Source: Bacteroidales bacterium | Lineage (GTDB): Bacteria > Bacteroidota > Bacteroidia > Bacteroidales > F082 | Assembly (NCBI GenBank): GCA_017381865.1 | Contig: JAFOBJ010000098.1 | Coordinates: 1-64,000, forward strand | DNA: 64,000 nt | Direction: 5' to 3' | Shown: piece by piece, positions 55,530-62,300 of the stretch | How positions within the stretch are numbered: position 1 is the stretch's first letter | Layout of the letters: each line of letters opens with the position of its first letter | Made by a program: the position numbers and the translations under genes | The notes under the pieces: model-generated | What the model was told of the DNA's origin: nothing | What the model saw: only the letters and a program-made list of their open reading frames with translations | The model's database searches: none

Positions 55530-55865
55530 ATGATCGATTTCGGTTTCAGCATATCAAAGAGTTCGCACATCAAGATGGATGATGTCGACTTAAAATTATT
55601 TAACAAATTAGAAGCCTTGAATCCAGACATCAAGACTTGCATGGCTTGTGGATTATGCACAGCGACTTGCACAGCGGGCAAGTTCACCGACGTCAGTTTT
55701 CGACAGATAATCTTGATGTTGCAACGCGGCAAGGAAAAAGAAGCCGTCGAGAAAGTCAAGAAATGCATGATGTGCGGGAAATGCATGTTAGTATGCAGCC
55801 GCGGCATCAACACTAGAAACATATTACTTTCAATAACAAGAATTTATAACGAACAAAATATATGA
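55530..55865 (+). CDS. second HdrC-like ferredoxin
   Basis: 111 residues with two clusters, CMACGLCTATCTAGKF (third spacing as in HdrC) and CMMCGKCMLVCSRG. Smaller than the first HdrC-like protein. It overlaps the membrane-subunit gene by 4 bases (ATGA), so the two are coupled and probably form a pair, as HdrC/HdrE or DsrK-type partners do. Confidence 0.87.
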   Translation: MIDFGFSISKSSHIKMDDVDLKLFNKLEALNPDIKTCMACGLCTATCTAGKFTDVSFRQIILMLQRGKEKEAVEKVKKCMMCGKCMLVCSRGINTRNILLSITRIYNEQNI

Positions 55866-57754
55866 GACCACTATTCGACCCATTCGTATTGCCTTTCGTT
55901 ATAAGCATGACATTCGTGCTTTTGTACTGCATCATCGGCATGATACGCATTGTTTTTCAATTACCTAAGGAAGACCGACGCAAGTTTTTACGTTCGCTCA
56001 TCTATCCTAAGTCGGCATTGAAAAACTTCAGAGACCTCGTCAACGACTGCCTTCTTCACACAAAAATATGGAAACGCAAACCGCTCCTCGGTTATATGCA
56101 CATGTCCATCGCTTTAGGCTGGTTCATGATTATCATCGTCGGGCATTTTGAAAGCATAGCTTTTTCACCTTTGAGAGGATTGGAAGTTCCTTTCATGCCA
56201 AAATTGATGTCAAATTTATATCTACCAATTTTCTTCCGTTACTTCGCAATTGAAGACTTAAGCCTCAAAGCACAGATATTCAGTTTCCTGATGGATTTCT
56301 TCTTATTGATGATAATAAGCGGTATCTTCATTGCCGTGGTAAAGAAGAAAAAACCGAGAAAAGTAGGATTGAAACGAGTCACCAAATTCGGCATCAAAGA
56401 AGACTTGGTAAGATTGTCGTTATGGACTATTTTCCCATTACGTTTCTTGGCAGAATCATCAATGGCTAATATCGCAGGCGGTTCGTTTTTCACAAAATAT
56501 CTCGGATTTGAATTATTATTCGGAGGCAATTATAACGAGACATTAAGCATGATTTTCTGGTGGTTATATTCCATCGACTTAGCAATCTTTATGACATTAT
56601 TGCCATTCTCACGATATATGCACATACCAGCGGAGGCTCTTTTGATTTTACTTCGCAACGCAGGATTGAAGACGACAGAACCTCGTAAGGGCTACGCCTT
56701 AGCGGAGATATATTCATGTCCAAGCTGCGGAATGTGCATCGACGTATGCCCAATGAGCGAGGTGAAAGACAACTACAAAAACACGGCAGTTTATTTCATT
56801 CGTAACATCAGGAAAGGAAAAAGAAGAAGAGACGTCAAAGCCATGACCGAGAAATGTCTGATGTGCGGAAAATGCATCGAAGTATGTCCACTCGGCATCG
56901 AGTCATTGGATATCAAAATCGCTCAACGAAACAAGACCTATTACAAAATTAAATCGGATTTCGAGTATTTAAAAAGTCAACAAGACTACAAGACCACAAG
57001 ACCACAAGATAAAGCTCATAGCCCAGAAACTCAGCAACTCAGCAACTCAGCAACTCAACAACTCAGCAACTCAGCAACTCTATACTTCGCCGGCTGCATG
57101 TCGCATCTCACTCCGACGATAACACGTTCGATGAAGAAGATATTTGAAATTGCAAAAGAAAATTATGAATTCCTCGATGCAGAAGGAAGCATCTGCTGCG
57201 GTCGTCCTATGATGTTAACTGGCAAGGTAAATGAAGCTAAGGCATTGATAGATAAAAACACTGAATTGATAAAGAACTCCGGAGCGAAGAGATTAATTCT
57301 CTCCTGCCCTATTTGTTATAAGGTTTTCAAAGAAGAATATAATCTTGAAGGCATCGAGATTTTACACCACACTCAATACATCAACGAACTTATTGAAAAC
57401 GACAAGTTAGAAATCGACAGAGACGACAAACGTTATGTCTATCACGACCCTTGCGAGTTGGGACGCGCCTTTGACATTTACGACGAGCCGCGTAACATCA
57501 TCGACAATATTGGTTTGCTGACACCAGGCAAATCCGACAAAGACATGGCAGTCTGTTGCGGAGGCAGCATCGGAAGTCTGACCATGACATTAGAAGAGCG
57601 TGACGAAATCACGAAGAATTCTATTAAAGATTTGATGCATAACAATCCTGACGAAATCGTGACAGCCTGTCCTTTATGTCTGAAGACCTTTGCGAGATTG
57701 GCGCCAGTCAAGGTGAGAGACATTGCGGAGATTGTGGCGAATACAATTAATTAG
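55862..57754 (+). CDS. membrane Hdr subunit: HdrE-like anchor fused to ferredoxin and HdrD/B-like CCG domains
   Basis: 630 residues. Residues 1 to about 260 hold four or five membrane segments with histidines (for example GHFES and RYMHIP) that could hold heme b. Then clusters CPSCGMCIDVCP and CLMCGKCIEVCP, and two CCG domains with ICCGRPMM...SCPICYKVF and HDPCELGR...CCGGSIG...CPLCLKTF. This suits electron exchange between menaquinone and a thiol or the soluble Hdr proteins. Residues 372-406, between the ferredoxin and CCG parts, are encoded by word repeats (ACAAGACCACAAG and CAGCAACTCAGCAACTC). Confidence 0.87.
   Translation: MRPLFDPFVLPFVISMTFVLLYCIIGMIRIVFQLPKEDRRKFLRSLIYPKSALKNFRDLVNDCLLHTKIWKRKPLLGYMHMSIALGWFMIIIVGHFESIAFSPLRGLEVPFMPKLMSNLYLPIFFRYFAIEDLSLKAQIFSFLMDFFLLMIISGIFIAVVKKKKPRKVGLKRVTKFGIKEDLVRLSLWTIFPLRFLAESSMANIAGGSFFTKYLGFELLFGGNYNETLSMIFWWLYSIDLAIFMTLLPFSRYMHIPAEALLILLRNAGLKTTEPRKGYALAEIYSCPSCGMCIDVCPMSEVKDNYKNTAVYFIRNIRKGKRRRDVKAMTEKCLMCGKCIEVCPLGIESLDIKIAQRNKTYYKIKSDFEYLKSQQDYKTTRPQDKAHSPETQQLSNSATQQLSNSATLYFAGCMSHLTPTITRSMKKIFEIAKENYEFLDAEGSICCGRPMMLTGKVNEAKALIDKNTELIKNSGAKRLILSCPICYKVFKEEYNLEGIEILHHTQYINELIENDKLEIDRDDKRYVYHDPCELGRAFDIYDEPRNIIDNIGLLTPGKSDKDMAVCCGGSIGSLTMTLEERDEITKNSIKDLMHNNPDEIVTACPLCLKTFARLAPVKVRDIAEIVANTIN
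56975..57080 (+). repeat. composite word repeats inside the membrane Hdr gene
   Basis: AGTCAACAAGACTACAAGAC words, then AGCTCATAGCCC, then five AGCAACTC-type words, all in frame, encoding DYKTTRPQDKAHSPETQQL and a Ser/Asn/Ala/Thr/Gln stretch. Confidence 0.9.
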
Positions 57755-57817
57755 GCAACACCTTGTTGTCCAGTGCAAAAGACAAGAAAAGACAATTTTT
57801 TGGATTTATTTAATACA

Positions 57818-57825
57818 TATTTTTG
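57818..57825 (+). promoter_or_regulatory. promoter -7 box for the WG-repeat gene
   Basis: TATTTTTG is a full match, 30 bases before the ATG. Confidence 0.55.
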
Positions 57826-57854
57826 CGCCATGTTTAACTTAATACATTAACATT

Positions 57855-58829
57855 ATGCGCAAAAATTTTTACTTTATCTTGGTTGCAATCTTCGCAGCAA
57901 CATTCATGACTTCATGCGGCGCCGATGAAAATGGAGCTATTGAAGAAGTATTATCAAAGAAAACTTATGCTAAAGTCATCAGCACCTATGACCATGTAAG
58001 CGACTTCTTCTCAGAAGGAACTTGCATCGTTAAAAGTGACGGCAAGTATGGCGTTATCGACATGAAAGGTAAAGAAATCATTCCTTGTACACACGAACGT
58101 ATCTACGATTGCTCTGATGGAATGTTCTTATTCTACACAAAAGACGAAAACTACAAATATTGGTATGGTTTCCTTGACAAAACAGGCAAGGTAGCAGTTG
58201 AACCTCAATACAAAGATGCAGGACACTTCAATGATGGCCTTGCTTTAGTTATAAGAGGCAATGAAAAGAAATCATGGATTAACGAATATGCTTTCATCAA
58301 CAAAAAAGGTGAAATCGTCGTTGACTTCAATACTTACGCTAAGATGCAATCTTTCAGCGAAGGATTGGCAGCTGTAAATGTTGAAAATGAAAACAAAGAC
58401 GTATGGGGTTACATCAATACAAAAGGTGAAGTCGTCATCGCTCCAACTTACGGTCACGCATACTCATTCAGCGACGGCGTTGCTATCGTAGGCAAAAACG
58501 ACAAAGAATTCGTCATCGACACTAAAGGCGAAGTCGTTTTCATTCCAGAAAAGGATATGGTATTACTTGAAGAAACATTTGAAGAAGGACTTATGCCTGC
58601 TGCTAAAGGCAACGACTTAAAAGCAAAATGCGGTTTCATCAACACTAAAGGCGAAGAAGTTCTCCCATTTGAATATGACTACGCTGAAAGCTTCATCGAC
58701 GGCACAGCTTACGTCGTCAAAGACAAGAAACTCTTGCTCATCGACAAAAAAGGAAATGTGCTTGAAGAAGAATCAATCGATTCAGAAGACTTAGAAGAAT
58801 ACCTTGAAGATATTCTCTATATGTTCTAA
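57855..58829 (+). CDS. WG-repeat lipoprotein
   Basis: 324 residues. Lipoprotein signal MRKNFYFILVAIFAATFMTSC. Five or six WG (KWG-type) repeats of about 35-45 residues, each with the pattern YGVIDMKGKEIIP / YAFINKKGEIVVDF / WGYINTKGEVVIAP / CGFINTKGEEVLPF. These fold as beta units and are thought to mediate binding; function is unknown. Acidic C-terminus. Own promoter and terminator. Confidence 0.88.
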   Translation: MRKNFYFILVAIFAATFMTSCGADENGAIEEVLSKKTYAKVISTYDHVSDFFSEGTCIVKSDGKYGVIDMKGKEIIPCTHERIYDCSDGMFLFYTKDENYKYWYGFLDKTGKVAVEPQYKDAGHFNDGLALVIRGNEKKSWINEYAFINKKGEIVVDFNTYAKMQSFSEGLAAVNVENENKDVWGYINTKGEVVIAPTYGHAYSFSDGVAIVGKNDKEFVIDTKGEVVFIPEKDMVLLEETFEEGLMPAAKGNDLKAKCGFINTKGEEVLPFEYDYAESFIDGTAYVVKDKKLLLIDKKGNVLEEESIDSEDLEEYLEDILYMF

Positions 58830-58849
58830 TTTAATATTCATAAAAAGAA

Positions 58850-58882
58850 AAGACATCGTCATTTTTTGGCGATGTCTTTTTT
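58850..58882 (+). terminator. intrinsic terminator
   Basis: AAGACATCG pairs with CGATGTCTT around a T-rich loop, followed by six T. Confidence 0.88.
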
Positions 58883-58887
58883 ATTTC

Positions 58888-58925
58888 CAAAGGTTCAAAA
58901 GCCTTAGCTCAACAGCCTTAGTTCT
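58888..58925. repeat. word repeat, AAGCCTTAGCTCAACAGCC type
   Basis: AGGTTCAAAAGCCTTAGCTC, then AACAGCCTTAGTTCTTA. The second word encodes the stop and last residues of the FucP-type gene. Confidence 0.8.
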
Positions 58926-60216
58926 TAATAATACGGCTCGTTCTCAATCCGTAGATGAAAATCACGACGAAGCAGATGAATGGAAGTATGAACGAGAAGT
59001 TCACTGCTGGAAGACTTCCCACTGTTCCGAGGTCGATAATCATGCCTTGAAGCGGTGGCATCAACGCGCCGCCGACGATAGCCATAACCAAAAATGCTGC
59101 GCCTAATGAGCTGTCTTCCAAGCTAACATTTTCCAAAGCGATGCCGTAAATAGTTGGGAACATAAGCGACATAAAGACTGAAATCGCCATCAAGCAATAA
59201 AGTCCCATAACGCCATCAATCAATATTGTTCCTGCAGAAGCGAGCATCGCACCGATAGCGAAGAACATCAACAACTTACGAGAGTTGACATATTTCATCA
59301 AGAAAGTGCTGATGAAACGGCCGCATAAGAACATTCCCATCGCGATGATATTATAAAGCTGCGCTGTAGCCTTGTCGATTCCGAGACGGTCAGCATATTG
59401 AATGATGAAAGTCCATGTCATGATTTGAGCAGCCACATAGAACAACTGAGTGATAACGCCTTCACGATAGACTTTATTAGAGAAAAGACGTTTTAAAGTG
59501 CCTTTGTTATTTGTATTTTCCTTTGTTTCATTATTTTGATTTTTCACGAATATCGCGATGATGACGAAGACGAACAACACCACGCAACCAAGAGCGACAT
59601 AAGGATTACGGATGATATCGAGGTCGTGTTCGCGTATTGCGAGCTTAGCAGCCTCGTCAAGGTTAGAGAATCCCACTTCGCGCACTGCGGCAGTATCGGA
59701 TTCGAGTTTGGCTAGCACGATGCGAGAAGCAACGAACATACCCATGAGAGAACCGATTGGGTTAAACGCCTGAGCCAGGTTGAGGCGACGTGTCGATGTT
59801 TCTTTGCTGCCTAATGATAATATGTAAGGATTTGCTGTTGTTTCGAGGAAAGCGAGTCCGAATGTGAGGACGTATAATGAGACGCAGAAGAAGCCGAATT
59901 CCTGACGGTTAGCAGCTGGGATAAACATAAACGCTCCGATGGCGTAGAGGATGAGTCCGAGCAAGATACCTTTTTTATAGCTGTAACGTCGGGCGAAAAG
60001 AGCTGCTGGTATCGCCATTGTGGCATAGCCGCCATAGAAGGCGAATTGTACCAAGGAGGCCTTTGCGGCGGACAACTCCATAACCGTCTGAAACGCAGCG
60101 ACCATAGGATTGGTGATGTCGTTGGCAAAACCCCATAAAGCAAATAACGATGTTATTAAAATGAATGTCAAGAGATACTTTTTCTCAACAAGTTTCGATT
60201 GTAATGTCTTTGTCAT
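58918..60216 (-). CDS. FucP-type sugar MFS permease
   Basis: 432 residues, twelve predicted membrane segments. The FucP/GluP group is recognised by the N-terminal FALWGFANDITNPMVAAFQ and by YGGYATMAIPAALFARRYSYKKGI, and by LGLILYAIGAFMFIPAA. Members are proton symporters for fucose, glucose or galactose. No sugar-catabolic gene lies near, so the substrate is open. Promoter at 60276-60283. The C-terminal IKN plus TAA comes from an AACTAAGGCTGTTG word repeat. Confidence 0.9.
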   Translation of the reverse strand: MTKTLQSKLVEKKYLLTFILITSLFALWGFANDITNPMVAAFQTVMELSAAKASLVQFAFYGGYATMAIPAALFARRYSYKKGILLGLILYAIGAFMFIPAANRQEFGFFCVSLYVLTFGLAFLETTANPYILSLGSKETSTRRLNLAQAFNPIGSLMGMFVASRIVLAKLESDTAAVREVGFSNLDEAAKLAIREHDLDIIRNPYVALGCVVLFVFVIIAIFVKNQNNETKENTNNKGTLKRLFSNKVYREGVITQLFYVAAQIMTWTFIIQYADRLGIDKATAQLYNIIAMGMFLCGRFISTFLMKYVNSRKLLMFFAIGAMLASAGTILIDGVMGLYCLMAISVFMSLMFPTIYGIALENVSLEDSSLGAAFLVMAIVGGALMPPLQGMIIDLGTVGSLPAVNFSFILPFICFVVIFIYGLRTSRIIKN

Positions 60217-60228
60217 AATTTAATGTTG

Positions 60229-60257
60229 CTATGAGCCTTGAGCTATGAGCTGAGGCT
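60229..60257. repeat. word repeat, ATGAGCCTTGAGCTATGAGC type
   Basis: Short GAGCYTTGAGCTATGAGC words in the leader of the permease gene. Confidence 0.7.
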
Positions 60258-60275
60258 GATGAATTAATATTTCTA

Positions 60276-60283
60276 CAAAGATA
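60276..60283 (-). promoter_or_regulatory. promoter -7 box for the sugar permease
   Basis: CAAAGATA on the plus strand reads TATCTTTG on the minus strand, 60 bases before the ATG. Confidence 0.6.
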
Positions 60284-60332
60284 GTAAAAGGCAAAAGTCT
60301 AATGACAAAAAACTGAAGATTTTTTCAACAAA

Positions 60333-60544
60333 TCTGTCGTCCTTTCAGGACTTTGATTCCACTTGGTTCATGTTTGCAGGGATTACTCACTGCGTGCTTC
60401 ATCACCTGCCTGCAATAAAAATAATAGGATACTATAGAAGTTCCGAAGGAACGACAGTCCCCAGGCAGGCGGTGAAGTGCGAAGCACGGAACCCCTGCGA
60501 TATAAAGATTATACCATAATCAGAGTGCCGAAGGTACGACAGAT
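60333..60544. repeat. nested hairpin element, copy 2
   Basis: The same parts as at 30791-31010 in another order: TCTGTCGTCCTTTCAGGAC, GCAGGG...TCATCACCTGCC, then GTTCCGAAGGAACGACAG, CCAGGCAGGCGGTGAAGTGC...ACCCCTGC and GTGCCGAAGGTACGACAGA. The two halves are again in opposite orientation. No protein frame. Confidence 0.85.
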
Positions 60545-60554
60545 ATTAAACGCC

Positions 60555-60602
60555 AAGACACCGAGTTTCCAAGATTTTATTTCCTTAGTGACTCGGTGTC
60601 TT
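60555..60602. repeat. inverted repeat beside tRNA-Pro
   Basis: AAGACACCGAGT faces ACTCGGTGTCTT over a loop of 24 bases, 9 bases from the 3' end of the tRNA gene. Possible terminator for the tRNA, but without a T-run on the minus strand. Confidence 0.65.
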
Positions 60603-60610
60603 AAAAATCG

Positions 60611-60684
60611 TCGGAGTGGCCCGACTCGAACGGGCGACCGCTTGCACCCCATGCAAGAATGCTAGCCGACTGCACCACACCCCG
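60611..60684 (-). tRNA. tRNA-Pro(GGG)
   Basis: A 74-base cloverleaf on the minus strand. Acceptor CGGGGTG/CACTCCG with one G-U pair, D-stem GTGC/GCAT, anticodon stem CTTGC/GCAAG with loop ATGGGGT, so the anticodon is GGG (60648-60650), and T-arm with GTTCGAGT. Discriminator A; CCA not encoded. It reads CCC and CCU proline codons. Confidence 0.93.
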
Positions 60685-60686
60685 AA

Positions 60687-60748
60687 TTAATTCATAATTC
60701 ATAATGCATAATTCATAATTACAAATATGCATTATGAATTATCAATTA
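60687..60748. repeat. word repeat, ATTCATAATGCATAATT type
   Basis: ATTCATAATTCATAATGC words on the plus strand meet ATGCATTATGAATTATC words in opposite orientation, ending at the stop of the PurF-like gene. Confidence 0.85.
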
Positions 60749-62155
60749 TTTTTCCCCGTAGCTTGAACCATCGAAGCAGTGCATGCAGATTTCGTCTTTT
60801 GAGACGCCGATAGCATCGCGGATGATGTCGATGGTGTTGAACTTCAATGAGTCGACACCGATATGTTTTCTTAACATCTCAACGAGATTTGCATATTGTT
60901 TTGTTGTATGGTCGCTGTAATATTCTAAGTTTTTGTAAGCATCTCCTTCCAATTCTTTAATGCAACGGCGTGTAATCAACTCCATGTCTGTCTTTGAGTT
61001 AGAGAAGTTGAGGAAAGGACAGCCGTATAACAATGGAGGGCAGCTGATTCTGATGTGAACTTCTTTTGCACCGCATTCGTATAACATCTTGACGTTATCG
61101 CGAAGCTGTGTTCCGCGCACGATAGAGTCGTCGCAGAAAACTACTTTCTTGTCTTTTAACAATGAGGCGTTTGTGATGAGTTTCATCTTGGCTACATGTT
61201 CTCTTTCTTCTTGAGTTACAGGCATGAAACTGCGTGACCATGTTGGAGTATATTTCACCACGCTGCGTACATAAGGAATCTGCTTTCCGTTAGAATAACC
61301 GATTGCCATTCCGATGCCTGAGTCTGGAATTGGAGCTACATAATCGACATCAACATCGTCGATTTTACCCATTGCGTAGCCGCCATTATATCTCATATTT
61401 TCAACGAAGATGTCGTCGTAAGCTGCTGCTGGATAACCGTAATAAATCCACATGAATGAACACATCTGGCATTTTTTATTAGGAGCGAGAAGCTGTGTAT
61501 AACCATCTGGAGTTACCTTTACTATTTCGCCTGGACCAATCCATCTGTCTGTTTTATAATCCATATTGACGTAGCTATGGCTTTCTGTAGCAAGAGCGAA
61601 GCCGTCAGCGTCTTTACCTATTACGATAGGAGTACGTCCGTAGCGGTCGCGGGCTGCTATGATTCCTTCTGGGGTGAGAATCAACATTGAGCAAGAACCT
61701 TTGATTTTGTTGAAGACATTTTGAATGCCGTCGACGAAGTCTTTGCCTTGTGTAATGAGAAGCGCAACCAATTCGGTAGGATTTGTGTCGCCGCCGCTCA
61801 ATTCAGCGAAATGCTGTTTGTTGTCGAGACATTCTTTTTCAAGTTCTTTCAAATTATTGATTCGTGCTACAGTAACGATAGCGAATCGACCGAGGTGAGA
61901 ATTAACAATAATAGGTTGCGCATCTGTATCGCTGATTACGCCAATACCCATATTACCATGGAACTTTGCGAGGTCAGAATCGAATTTTGTTCTGAAATAC
62001 GCACCTTCGATGTTGTGAATCGAACGATAGAATTTGTTGTTATCAACTGTTGCTAAACCTGCACGTTTTGTGCCAAGATGTGAATGATAGTCAGTACCAT
62101 AAAAAAGATCTGAGATACAAGTTCTCTTTGATACTACTCCGAAAAATCCGCCCAT
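60746..62155 (-). CDS. PurF-like amidophosphoribosyltransferase lacking the glutaminase Cys
   Basis: 469 residues: N-terminal Ntn-type glutaminase fold then phosphoribosyltransferase domain. The PRPP loop VVFCDDSIVRGTQL (338-351) and PIPDSGIGMAIGY are intact, and Cys residues that could hold the 4Fe-4S cluster of Bacillus-type PurF remain (KKCQMC near 229-232, CMHC at 457-460). But the protein begins MGGFFG where active PurF begins, after processing, CG-I/V-FG: Gly2 replaces the catalytic Cys. The glutamine-binding RNGN motif reads ARINN. It may use ammonia or do another job; a normal PurF may exist elsewhere. Confidence 0.88.
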   Translation of the reverse strand: MGGFFGVVSKRTCISDLFYGTDYHSHLGTKRAGLATVDNNKFYRSIHNIEGAYFRTKFDSDLAKFHGNMGIGVISDTDAQPIIVNSHLGRFAIVTVARINNLKELEKECLDNKQHFAELSGGDTNPTELVALLITQGKDFVDGIQNVFNKIKGSCSMLILTPEGIIAARDRYGRTPIVIGKDADGFALATESHSYVNMDYKTDRWIGPGEIVKVTPDGYTQLLAPNKKCQMCSFMWIYYGYPAAAYDDIFVENMRYNGGYAMGKIDDVDVDYVAPIPDSGIGMAIGYSNGKQIPYVRSVVKYTPTWSRSFMPVTQEEREHVAKMKLITNASLLKDKKVVFCDDSIVRGTQLRDNVKMLYECGAKEVHIRISCPPLLYGCPFLNFSNSKTDMELITRRCIKELEGDAYKNLEYYSDHTTKQYANLVEMLRKHIGVDSLKFNTIDIIRDAIGVSKDEICMHCFDGSSYGEK

Positions 62156-62189
62156 TATTGTTAATTTTTATTAAGATTTATTTTAATGA

Positions 62190-62197
62190 CAAAAATA
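62190..62197 (-). promoter_or_regulatory. promoter -7 box for the PurF-like gene
   Basis: CAAAAATA on the plus strand reads TATTTTTG on the minus strand, 35 bases before the ATG. Confidence 0.55.
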
Positions 62198-62244
62198 TAT
62201 ATTTTTTTAAAAGAATACATACAGAAATTTTATGTTTTTTGTCG

Positions 62245-62252
62245 TATATTTG
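62245..62252 (+). promoter_or_regulatory. promoter -7 box for the S46 peptidase
   Basis: TATATTTG is a full match, 49 bases before ATG 62301; it diverges from the PurF-like promoter. Confidence 0.6.
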
Positions 62253-62300
62253 CAAAACCAAAGTTAAATCGTAAATTATTTATAATCAATAAATTTAGCT

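Noticed and set aside
60477..60665. Plus-strand frame across the hairpin element and tRNA-Pro
   Set aside because: It crosses a tRNA gene on the other strand and repeat DNA; it is a chance frame.
62117..62155. Cys13 of the PurF-like protein as the glutaminase nucleophile after processing
   Set aside because: The segment GGFFG at residues 2-6 aligns with the CGxFG start of active PurF; Cys13 lies beyond it and is followed by ISDLFYG, not the required motif.
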